From assembly GCA_020809705.1 (NCBI GenBank), contig CP085826.1, forward strand, positions 7,750,001-7,814,000: a DNA stretch of 64,000 bases, read 5' to 3'. Below are positions 1-10,100 of the stretch, one piece after another. The translations under genes and the position numbers were made by a program. The notes under the pieces were generated by a model. That model made no database searches, had not been told where the DNA came from, and worked only from the letters and a program-made list of their open reading frames with translations. The first letter of the stretch is position 1. Every line of letters begins with the position of its first letter. Source of the stretch: Calonectria ilicicola (lineage: Eukaryota; Ascomycota; Sordariomycetes; Hypocreales; Nectriaceae).

Positions 1-171
1 GTAACGTTTGGGCTTGGCTTCAAAAACGTGTTGGTGAACATGACTGATCACTACTCATGAGTAAGGCGAATCGGCCTTAGGGGCTAGCTAGCGAGCCTCG
101 GGGATAGCGGCCTTAAGGGGAGCCATGGTACGAGAGAAGCAGCCATGGATGAGACGTTTCCAACGTTCCGA

Positions 172-1017
172 CTATCCGAATACTAAAGCACGGACCTCAA
201 TGCATTCCCTCGTTTCTGCTACAGTGTGTCTTGTTCTTGGATCATCAAAAGCTGCGTGGGGAAGTCTCCCTCCCCGAACTGCACTGCCAAGTCGCAGGGC
301 GTCACTATCAAAGCATTCAAGTAGAAGTGCCTCATCATTTCTCATTCCACTCCAGTAAAACCATTTCTGCGCATTATTATAGGAAATCCCAGCTGTCTGA
401 CCAGAATAGCCGTCTGGGTACTGGTGAGAAATGGGATGGAAATCAGCTTCTTCAAGAGTCGATGAAGAAGCAAAGGCCAATGGAAATGACTCGACTGGCT
501 TTTTATTCAATGGCCGCCAGACATTGACAATTCGATAGCGGCCAGAGAGTAGCGTCTCCGCGTCTTCTGGAGTGTGCCGTTTCACCCGCTGAACTGCCGA
601 TACAACGGTTTGGTCGATGTGAACTCGAGTAACTGGATTACGATTTGAGGTCGGGTCAGCGCGGCGGATCGTGTGATCGAAAATCACCACCTTGCAACTC
701 CCAGGGATATGAGCCAACAACAGCTTTTCGATCTCGGGATAATAGTTTCGCTTCACAAACTCCTCCTGAGACAGGTAGTCATCAAAGCTCGGGAGGTTTG
801 ATATGAGGAGAACGGCATCGTCATCGAGGTTGACATTATTCTCTCTCCCTCGGAGATCATGTATTAGGACATCCCTTACATCGTCGTGATAGTTACGCTC
901 AGGAAGTCCATGCGATCTAACAATGTTCACTGGGTCGGAGCCATCTTGCGGCGGTTTAAAAAAGTTCAGCTTTGCGATGACGTCCCCAGAAGGGAATTTC
1001 TGCATGTGCTCTGCCAT
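172..1017 (-). CDS. AsaB/CmcJ-type oxidoreductase (hydroxylase/desaturase family)
   Basis: Intact single-exon gene of 281 residues. The sequence reads like the fungal AsaB/CmcJ family, whose members hydroxylate, desaturate or endoperoxygenate secondary metabolites in an iron-dependent way. Visible family features are the HID motif at residues 133-135 (HxD, likely metal ligands), the VVIFDHTIRR segment just before it, the NVWRPLNKKPVESFPLAFASS stretch in the middle, and the C-terminal pattern PHAAFDDP...H...RECIEVRALVFG, which in the family carries a further histidine and ends the protein. Length is normal for the family. The start is the first ATG, about 70 bases below a TATA-like box. It lies head to head with a broken MFS transporter gene, a pairing common in metabolite clusters. 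Exact substrate cannot be inferred. Family assignment is confident; the reaction is not. Confidence 0.85.
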   Translation of the reverse strand: MAEHMQKFPSGDVIAKLNFFKPPQDGSDPVNIVRSHGLPERNYHDDVRDVLIHDLRGRENNVNLDDDAVLLISNLPSFDDYLSQEEFVKRNYYPEIEKLLLAHIPGSCKVVIFDHTIRRADPTSNRNPVTRVHIDQTVVSAVQRVKRHTPEDAETLLSGRYRIVNVWRPLNKKPVESFPLAFASSSTLEEADFHPISHQYPDGYSGQTAGISYNNAQKWFYWSGMRNDEALLLECFDSDALRLGSAVRGGRLPHAAFDDPRTRHTVAETRECIEVRALVFG

Positions 1018-1687
1018 TGTGTGTTGGAGACATGAAATGGACTAAATAATTAATGTTGGAATCATGGGAGAGTTTGAAGCGCCTTTATATTCCCCTCGGT
1101 TTCTTAGTGCAACATCGATTAGCCTCAGCTTCGTGGAAGATTAGTAAGAATTGGAGACGGGGTAACTGGCTTACATTCCATGTCGCATATAGTCCTCAAG
1201 TGGCAAAACGGTAATTTATTTTCTTGTTAAAATTATTTTCAGTGGGAATAATTTTAGAATATCAGGTGATAGCCTACGCTTGTGACTACAGCTCAAGCAT
1301 GGAGTGCCAGTGAATTCACCAACGAAATTTGTCAGCCTCCGCTTGGGGGTTGGAGACGTCTCCAATTTGCCAACATCTCCGGGAATAAGAGCATTCTCAT
1401 CATGGAGGAACCCTTTTTCTGGGCATATCTACAGTAAAACAAAAAGAAACAATGACCAAGAGATTATTTCAGGAGTAGCCCGATCAACAAACCTCCTGGT
1501 TGATTCACGGGCCTAACCAAAATAGGTGGACAATAAAATTTGAACATATGCCAGTTTGTGCATACCGACATGTATTGATGCGGCCAGATAAATCTTTGTC
1601 TATTCCATCCGACGGGTTGTTGCACCAGCCTACTCACAGACTATATGGAATGTTGTTTGGGTTTATCCTCTCACGCATGAACAAATT
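1018..1687. promoter_or_regulatory. Divergent intergenic region with repeated TTGGAGAC sites
   Basis: The region lies between the AsaB-like gene (minus) and the MFS gene remnant (plus) and holds no convincing gene. The octamer TTGGAGAC occurs at 1024-1031, 1151-1158 and 1350-1357. The last copy is followed directly by its inverted copy, making a perfect 16-base palindrome TTGGAGACGTCTCCAA at 1350-1365. Palindromes with GGAG/CTCC arms are compatible with a dimeric Zn2Cys6 regulator, but which protein binds is unknown. The copy at 1024 is almost at the start codon, so it may be in the transcribed leader. Confidence 0.45.
1083..1090 (-). promoter_or_regulatory. TATA-like box of the AsaB-like gene
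   Basis: Reads ATATAAAG on the minus strand, about 70 bases upstream of the ATG at 1017, a plausible core-promoter distance. An AGGGG (stress-element-like) tract lies directly upstream of it. Confidence 0.4.
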
Positions 1688-3344
1688 ATGGCGACCGACA
1701 CAATCACAAATCCCCCGTTAGCGGGCGACTCGGAAGGCAGGTCTGGGGTTGAAACTCTTGACCTTGATTTCGAATCCCCCATACCTATACCGATGTTTTC
1801 TCACGAAACATACCCAAACTCGTTGATACGGGACGTGCCTTAACTGAACGTGGCTTTTAAATCGCCACGAGACTGGTCAGTGGGGCGTAAAAACGTCATT
1901 TTATGGACAACCACTGCTGCCACCAACTTTGCATCGTTTGCAGCAAGTTCATACGCCCCTTCAAAGGCAAAAGTTGCCACCAAGTGGTCAGTGAGTGATA
2001 CCGCAGCACTTGTGGGCATTTCAATGTTTACTACCGGCTTCGGCTTGGCTCCGATGTTTCTCGCGCCAGTATCTGAAACATGGGGTCGCAAACCAGTCTT
2101 CATTGTGAGCGGAATAATCCATGTTGTTTGCCAAATATCGTGTGCTTTTACTCAGTCATATTATGGGTACGTTTCGCAAAGCATGTGAATAAAACGACTG
2201 GATGCTAACGTGAGAGCTTAAGAATGCTGATTGCCAGGTTTTTTACAGGTGTAGGCAGCTCAACATATTCAACCCTTGTAGGAGGAGTCATTTCAGACAT
2301 CTATTCTCCAAGTGAACGCAGTACGCCTATGGCCATATTCTCAGGCTCTGCGCTATTTGGGACAGGACTAGGGCCTTTGGTTTGCGGCTTTATCGTTCAA
2401 TACTCTTCATGGAGATGGTCATTTTGGCTACAAGCTATAATCAGTGGCCTTCTTCTATTGGCCTTCATATTGTTCATCCCTGAAACTCGCAGTATCATTA
2501 TTCTTAAGCAACGCGCAAATGAACTCAACAAATGGCATGATAAAATGGAGAGGATACCTGGAGTTGAGTTTAGGATTCCAGGAAAAGGCGAGATTGCGGC
2601 CAAACGACTCCGACAGATCACATGGCGAGTCTCTGAACCACAAACAATATCACTTACCAAGAAGATCGCGGTATCACTGTATCGTCCGTTTCAGTTATTG
2701 TTCACTGAACCGGTGGTGTTCTTCTTCTCGGTGTGGGCCGCTTTCAGCTGGTCCGTCCTTTATCTTGCACTCGCGGCTGTGCCTTTGGTATTCACAAAGT
2801 TTACCATTTCAGCCTGTCATCTTCCAATGCGGTTTTCGCAGTGTCTTGCATTGCCTCCATTTTAGCGCCACTAGCCAGCGTATATCAGGAACGCTGGCTG
2901 GATGGCCAAACTGGTTTAAGATTATCACTCCACAGGCCAGAACGAAGACTTTATTTCAGCTGCATTGAGAGCATTCTACTTCCCATTGGCCTCTTTATTT
3001 TTGGTTGGACATCTCGACAGGAGGTATCCTGGATCCTCCCTACTATTAGTATTGGCATATCTACACTGGGGATATTTTCCATCTATCAAGCAGTCTTTAA
3101 TTACCTCACTGATACCTATGGGCCTTACGCCAGTTCAGCACTTGCTGCACAAAGCTTTTGTCGCAACGTGGTAGGCGGTGCATTGCCATTGGTTACGCCA
3201 CAAATGTTCAATGGTCTCGGATATGGGCCAGCATCAAGTTTACTTGGGGGGATAGGTGTATTACTAACTGCAGTGCCGTGGGTATTAGTTATCTTTAGTA
3301 CGAGCATAACCGCTAGAAGCCGGTTTGCGAGTAAATTAGTCTAG
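1688..3344 (+). pseudogene. Broken MFS transporter (DHA1, multidrug/polyamine type)
   Basis: Translated segments match the DHA1 branch of the major facilitator superfamily: a cytosolic N-terminus, the PVSETWGRKPVF loop 2-3 signature, ARFFTGVGSSTYSTLVGG in helix 4, a SSWRWSFWLQ segment, ETR at the end of helix 6, and RPERRLYFSCIESILLPIGLF in the second half. The likely start is ATG 1688. In that frame a TAA occurs at 1841-1843, after 51 codons, just before the conserved region, and no alternative in-frame ATG precedes it. An intron fits 2167-2222 (GTACGT...AG). Near 2790 the frame changes: the upstream frame runs to AAVPLVFTK, and the continuation VYHFSLSSSNAVFAV is in another frame, as if one G were lost. 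Downstream reading is open to 3344. Two independent lesions argue for a dead gene; a sequencing error could explain the frameshift but not the stop. Confidence 0.75.
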
Positions 3345-3531
3345 GTAGCTCACCACCTTAGTCTCTCGCTGTCCTCGTTCCAATCTTGATTACTTTGGTT
3401 GGACCCTGGTCAGTAGCACACAGGATCGGCTCTTTCAATTCCATCTGTGTCTTTATAAATTCTCGGCAACCCTTCTTATTATATTAATACCTAAAAAGGA
3501 TTATAGATAAAATTCTTTAGACTACAACCTC

Positions 3532-5549
3532 TTAGCCCTTCAACTTCTGCTCGATCTCTTTGTCTTCTCCAACCTCAATTCCTCCAATAACCGATTCCAT
3601 AGTTCCCTTGTCTAACTGCCGCCCTCCAATTAATTTCACTGCAACCTCATCTCCGAAAAGCTTATTAATCTCTTCAAGTGAAAGCCCTTTTGTCTGTGAA
3701 GGTCAGCAACACGAACTCGCGATCCATAGGGAGTGGAGGGTTTTCAGGCGTACCTCAGGACAGAACATGTACAATGCGATACTGCATATGACCGCAAAAC
3801 AAATAAAAATCATGTAGTACTTCCATCCTAAATTTGCGAATCCAATTGTTGATGACTGCAGAAAAGGTATTGTGGATAGCATGAATACGGAAATGCTCCA
3901 AGCCATTCCTTTAGCGCGAATATGGGTCGGGAATATCTCCGAGCAATAGACATAGAGAGTTGTGTCACAAAACCCCGCAAAGCTGGCACACAGTCAGCTT
4001 TATACATCTTGCAATATTTCATCGGAGTAACAGAAAATGTACGAGATGGGTGGACTGACGTTGTAATATAACAGAAAAGAATCGTTACTCTTGCTGACAG
4101 GCCAGCACGATTGTTAGATGATCCATACACCGCCACCAAAGCAGCTTCAATAGAAACCATCACGCCACCAGAGGTGAATCCTATGACTATCTTTTGCTTA
4201 GTAAGAGTCGCAGTTAGAAACAGGTTTTACTTACTCATTGACCGAACACGGCCTAGCTTATCCAAGAAGGTGGCATTCAAGAAGTTGCACACACATGCCC
4301 AGGTGATATAAACTGCGGAGAGGATCAATGATAAGGCGTCACTAAACCCAAGGCCCTTGAATAGAATAGTAGCGTTGCCTATTTATTGTTAGAGAACTGG
4401 TTAAAGCGCTCTGATGAGCCAACGTACTGTAAATAACAAGGTTGCCACATGCTTGAGAGGTGAACATCACAATAGCTGAGCATAACATCCTTTTAGCGAA
4501 TGCGGCTTTTTAAAGAGATCCATGACGGTTATTTCTCCATAGGTTGCTAGATCCATGGAAATCTGTTCCTTGATCTGGTGGAACTCTTCTCTGGCAAAGC
4601 TTTCAGATCCAATCTCATCCTTGGGATTGAAATGGAGTTGCCGAAGAACTTCCCATGCCTCTTCGGGGCGACCGCGGCTAATGACTTAAGACGGAATCAG
4701 ACAAACATATCTATTAGAAGCATTACAATGTACTCACGCCAACGGGGTGACTCTGGAATTGACTTAACAACACATAGTACTAGTAGCGGCTAATGAGACT
4801 GGAGTGATAAAGGAAATCGACATTGGAAGTCGATTTCAGTGCTATTAAAAAAGGAGCCAACAGATACCCACGAAGCTAGCGTGTATCCGAATAAGAAAAA
4901 TGCACCTTTCATATTCACAGAATTAATAGAATATCTTTCATTATTCATCAGGAAGCTTACCGTGTTGTCCAACCAACAATCCTCGAATAGAGGGTGGTGC
5001 AATTTCTGCAATGTAGATCGGTACTAGGGTAACAAATATGGCTGAAACTATTAGCAATTTGATAGATGCATCCTTTCATTCAACTTCTTGCCAGCAGAGA
5101 ATCCTGTGATAAAGCGAGCAACCAGAAACATTCCAATATGAACTGAGCCAGCTTGAAGTGCTCCGCCAAAAACATTGATGACCGAGCCCACAACTAATCC
5201 CATCTTTCTTCCTTTGAAGTCACAGTACCAGCCTGTGAATATCGCTCCAAAAATGGCACCGGCAGAAAACAGACCGAATAAAGCGCCAATGATATTGTTG
5301 GAATATGTATGCAAGCTGCTGTCGGTAGAATCGCTAGTCAAGCCAAAGTAATTGTACCAAGATGGCTGACCAACTGTGTAAGTAATGATGCTAAAGTCAT
5401 AACCATAAGACATGCTGCCTAATGCCAGTTACATCACAATCTAAAAACAGTTAGATTATAACCTCAATGATTCAATTAATTTCAGTTTGAAGGTGGGTTA
5501 TTACCGCAGCATTGTACCATGAAACCCTCGAAGTCACAGATTCAGACAT
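3532..5549 (-). pseudogene. Broken sugar-porter MFS transporter gene
   Basis: The minus strand encodes a sugar porter family (SP) carrier split by several short introns. Recognisable blocks are MSYGYDFSIITYTVGQPSWY, GWYCDFKGRKMGLVVG (loop 2-3 signature), PIYIAEIAPPSIRGLLVGQHG, IPESPRW at the end of helix 6, and YCSEIFPTHIRAKGMAWS in the second half. The C-terminus reads GLSLEEINKLFGDE and ends at the TAA at 3532-3534. The start is ATG 5547-5549. Lesions: an in-frame TAA a few codons before MSYGYDF; an in-frame TAG between LSLQ and PLLVLCVVKSIPESPRW near 4793; and a one-base loss in an A-run near 4510 that shifts KKAAFAKRML out of frame. One intron (near 5050-5100) has a GC donor. Together these mark a non-functional gene. 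The original substrate is unknown. Confidence 0.75.
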
Positions 5550-5969
5550 GGTGCCTTAATCTTGGAGGATACGGAGTTGTATGCCAATTCAGAGTATGAG
5601 ATAATGGTCATATTTAAAAAATTATATTCCAAAGGACTTTTGTATTCTAATGTCCCTATTTCATCGTATATATCTCCAGCAAAGATTTCAGACCCTAGTT
5701 GGGTAGAGATACGCGTTGATGAGCCTGGTCATTATCTGCACTTCCGCTCAACTTACGCATCACCTGCGACTCCCAAGATTGTATTTTAGTCAAATCCACC
5801 CAAGAGAATTATCGGATCAGATGCAGTATCTCAGGTCTATGCTTCAATGCCTCAGGGACCAAATCAGTTAGAGAGGTTAATGATAAGAGGCAAAAGTTGG
5901 ACCACTGATAATAGATAAGAATTTGGAGACTTTATCAAACCCCTCATTAGTGGCAGGGTAGGTCTAGCG

Positions 5970-6391
5970 TCAGTAAGGGCTAATCTTATCCGCATTGTCT
6001 CCAACACACACTGCAACGATGGTTTGGAGACATCTTTCTGGTTCCAATTTTGGATGCGCCAATTTCATAATTTTGTTGAAGGCGCAGGGATGCGAGCTGC
6101 TACAGATCACAACGCCAGAGTCATCTAAGTGAGGATTATGGGCCACAACGCCAGTCTTTGTGATAAAGAGCCGATGGTTTCAACACCAGGGAGTTCATCA
6201 TCATTATACACTTCAATACAGTCACTTTTTGTCCTATCTCTAGACCATTGGTTGGAGGGATCATTCGATCCATGTCCCTTTATGTTTTTTATGGTGATAT
6301 TTTGATCCAATCGCAGCTGGAAACCCGCTTCTCTTTCCCGTGGTCTTTCAGGTATGGTTTGGCTCCCTCCTTTTGACGAGTTCACTTCCAC
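5970..6391 (-). pseudogene. Possible protein-coding remnant, family unknown
   Basis: Two minus-strand reading frames look coding and abut near 6160. The first starts at ATG 6391 and gives 88 residues, Ser/Arg-rich at the N-terminus. The second, in another frame, reads RLFITKTGVVAHNPHLDDSG and continues through a Cys/His-containing tail to a TGA at 5970-5972. Together they could be one short gene broken by a frameshift, or exons of a spliced gene. The RLFITKTG phrase is loosely like the C-terminal part of fungal HET-domain proteins, but this is too short to assert. Confidence 0.2.
5997..6031. repeat. Inverted pair of TTGGAGAC octamers
   Basis: GTCTCCAA at 5997-6004 and TTGGAGAC at 6024-6031 form an inverted pair with a 19-base spacer. 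It is the same octamer seen three times plus a palindromic partner upstream of the AsaB-like gene. It could be a regulator site or a small hairpin. Confidence 0.4.
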
Positions 6392-7120
6392 CTTTGCAAG
6401 GGGGGAATGTAGGGGTGGCGTACCGTATGAGAAATCTGGTGTGCTGCCACTGTAGAGGACCGAGCAAATAAATAATCTCAGACATTCCTAATTTTCTTTT
6501 TTATTTTATTACATTTCCATAATTATGAAATGTTGTAAGATATTATTTAAACACAAACCCTATCCGTAGGCACTGAGAGGCACCAACAGTAAAAGCGCGG
6601 AATCCTAGAAGCCTAGGTGGACCCATCGTATGGTGCTGTCGCAACTATGCAGTATCTGCATATTCTAGGATATCTCTGAAAGCCATCACCGGCTGCTATG
6701 GGTTTTGCCTAGTTCATATGAATTCTTTATTTGCCTTTGTGAGCTTGGGCCATGGAGTCCTCAAGACCGACATCCATCACTTATTACAACTACCCTATAA
6801 GTGGTCTATCGGAAATACGAGGATAACAGGATGATGCAATTTCAGGGTTGGGATTGAAGTTGAGTGAATAAATACAATCCCAATCCTTTTCTGGATTATA
6901 CAATAAATTTAGCCACCTGGCATATCTAGTAAACGGCAAATCGCGCCTCAAAATTGATCGATGTGAGAACACATGAACCTTGAAAACGCGTGCTTGATTA
7001 ATAGACCCCATTTTATCGATTTAGTTGTTGCACACTATTCAGATGGAAGCTCGCCCTAATTATCTAGCCTCCACTCTTTTGTGCTGACAGAGAGCGTGGC
7101 GGATAAACTGAGGTGATGAA

Positions 7121-10100
7121 TCAATCAACAGCTATACATTGTAAACGGTTATTCTCTCCAACCCAGAAAATTTCCTTTCGATTGTCATCAGCCCATGCGA
7201 TGGCAGAAATTTCCAATGGCCCCTGGGGCGGCGTCCGGATACCGGGGACAAAAGCACCACAAACCCAATTTGTCCAGTCTCCCTCGGGGTTTTGACACAC
7301 CGCTGACTGTAAGACGCCGCTTGTATCAAACCACAACAACACGATCCCAGAATCACCCCCAAAAGTTTGAGTGAAAGTGCAAAGCCGTGTTGCAGTGTTA
7401 GCACTGCCAGCGGGAGCAATCTGGAACTTTTTCCACAGCAATGCTGGACCTGAGTCCTTCTTGCTCTCGTAATAATTAGAATATGCACCCCAAACAGGAC
7501 CGTAATCGCCCACCCAGAACAGGTAATACCATCCATTGCATTCGTGCATGCAAAGGCCGCTGCCGTGGCTGGCACGAGCGTCGTCCACATCTCTCTTGAA
7601 ATCTTCAAGTTGTAGGAACCCTGGCGAGTTTTGCAAAAGACTCACCTGCCTCATTTGAAGAAGCTGAGACTGATCAACCCAGATCACGATATTCCTCTCC
7701 ACGACCACAGGGGAGGGTATTTGTGGTATTATGTTCCTCGTTTGTGGTTTTAGCCACCACGATTGTATTTCAGATGGCCTCCTCACAGTCATGGCTACCT
7801 TTGACGAAGATTCCATAGTGAGGTATGTGACCCATGTATCGTCATTCCTCCACATCGCTCGTGCCAATTTGCCGTTGGTATTAGTATACCACAAAGTTGA
7901 CTTGCAGTGATCAGATGCGAGTGCTGCTAACGCCGCCGAGCCACCACCAGTGGCGTGTGGTATATCCGGCCACCTCCAGTCAAGATCCACTGGTGTGATG
8001 TTACGCATAACCCCTCTTTCACAAGCATTGCGAAAATAGCCTGACTCTCGAAGGTAGACTACCCCCAAAAAGTCGGATGCGTCGGATGAGGGATTGTAAG
8101 GCAGTAGCGCTCCAGAGAGGGTGTACTCAGAGATGTCGGACTTGGTGGAGAGTTGCGACTGGGTCCAGTCAAAAGTTGCCTTGAAGAGCTTTTTGCTGTC
8201 CGTCACATAGTATAGATGGAATTTTTTTTCATCTTTCAAAGTGACAAGTCTAGTTTGAGGTAGCACTGGCGGGAGTTGGCCAACCGGATACTGCCAGTCT
8301 GACACCTTCAACCGCTTCAGGTTCTGTACTCTGAAGTTGCCTCCCCATGCATGGCCTTTCATCTTGGGGTCTTTTATGGGTACTAGAGAATGATAGAGTT
8401 GACAGGATGATCCCTGCAATTCATGAACATCTTTAAGGGTATCTTTAGCCAATATCGCCTTGGATTTCCTCGCATCGACCATTACTAGTGGGGTTTTAAT
8501 TTCTTGTTGCCCATTAGACTCTAGCATCCCAACCACAAACCCGAATTCCGGTGTGTTGCCGGGTATGCGGTCCCAAGTAAGCTGGAGGTCGTCGTTTTTA
8601 AGCCAGGTAGCGTGGATCTTTGGCTTCTCGGGGACAGCAGGTATGACGCAGACACTAGTCTCTGGGCCCATCCTGGTTTCTGTTGGCTTGAGTATGACAC
8701 CGACTCGAATGCGCTGAGGTAATTCCATCCAAGACACCTCTTCAGAATAATCAAATTCGATGCTGTTAGACTCTTGAGTAGGAGATATAATCACCGTTTC
8801 CTCATCTTCTCGTCCTGGCCTGATTCGCAATGCCAATGTCTGCCCATCTCGGAGTGGTGTTGATAATTGAGCATGGAAAGATAGCTTTAGATCTGTAAAG
8901 TCATAACTTGCACCCGAAACTTCGACCGTAGTAGCTCGCTGTATAGTAAGAATCTTGGGCTGAATAGTAGGGGGTATTGAGGAATCGTGTATATCTCCAC
9001 AGGTCCAGATATCCATTTGAACACTCCGACTGCCACCCTCCGTATCTGGCAATACCGCCTCAACTTGGCGGAGTAGAAAGGAAAATTCGAAGAAATCTCG
9101 CGGCATTTTCCCCTTGGCAAATCGTGGTGCCACTGTTATGACAAGCAGCAACACTTCGTCGGACCTTGGCTCCAGCAGAGTATCATCTGGTATGTTCTCC
9201 GGTGCTTGGCCGTTAAGCTGGTACAAGTTGCTCGTGACCAACCGCGAACGGTAAGAGAACAAGGAACCTGGCGTGAGTCCCTCCACCATGGGCAAAATAG
9301 GAGCGGCAACTGTACCTCGTAAACGCAGCATTGAACTGTTTTCCTCGTTATCGAATGTAACAGGTATACGAATCTCAATTTTATCTCGGTGGGTGTTCTG
9401 GACTTGAAACTTCATAGAAAAATACAAGTCGAAAGGGTCTTTAAATGCATAAATAAAATTGTCGGTTCTACCAGGATCGTATAGGGGAAGGCAAAGCGTT
9501 TGTAGAGTGGTGCCGATATAATGGAGAGGATTTGATGGTCTTTTTTCGATATCAGATAGACTGTCCGGTGTTGTAAGGTCAGATTTGGGTGGTCGAAGTG
9601 GAAATGTAATGGGCAATCGTGGACCGGTGGGAAGCCTTGCAAACCCTGGATCTGGTCGGCGACTCTGTTCGTCGTCGCCTTGGATTTTGTTTTGTCTCCT
9701 CCCATCAGTTGTTGGTCGCTTTGTGACATAAAGTATAGTGCCTGGTGTTTTATATGGGGGCATGCCATCCGGAGCAGCGATGATGCTTCCTGACTGGCTA
9801 TCTGTCTGAACTGAAAGTATGAGCTGGAGGGTGGGGTTGCTAAGTTGGGAGGCAAGAACTGATGGTAAGACATCTTCTGGAATATCCCATGTGAATATAT
9901 TTTCCCTTTCAGGTGATAGATTCATTTGCTCCAGACATTTCCTCAAGAATACGTCAGGACGGAGTAACCTGGAGTCCCAGTCATATACGCCGATACCCCC
10001 GCTTGAAGCTTTCGCTTCATGGAACTTGATATCTTGGATTTTTTTCCCTTTAGAGATTGGAATTGGTTCGAAAGACAAATCCAAGTCTTTATCATCGAGC

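Larger units (their letters stand above)
5550..7120. other. Gene-poor interval
   Basis: No complete gene is recognised. It contains the promoter side of the sugar-porter pseudogene, an inverted TTGGAGAC pair near 6 kb, a possible gene remnant at 5970-6391 and a 73-codon ORF at 6790-7011 (minus) of no recognisable family. The stretch near 6480-6560 is A/T-rich. Confidence 0.4.

Noticed and set aside
1850..2188. MFS gene starting at GTG 1850
   Set aside because: GTG is not a normal fungal nuclear start. The same frame upstream has an ATG at 1688 followed by a stop, so a broken gene fits better.
7132..7608. 158-codon ORF overlapping gene A
   Set aside because: A shadow frame of the 1722-residue gene.
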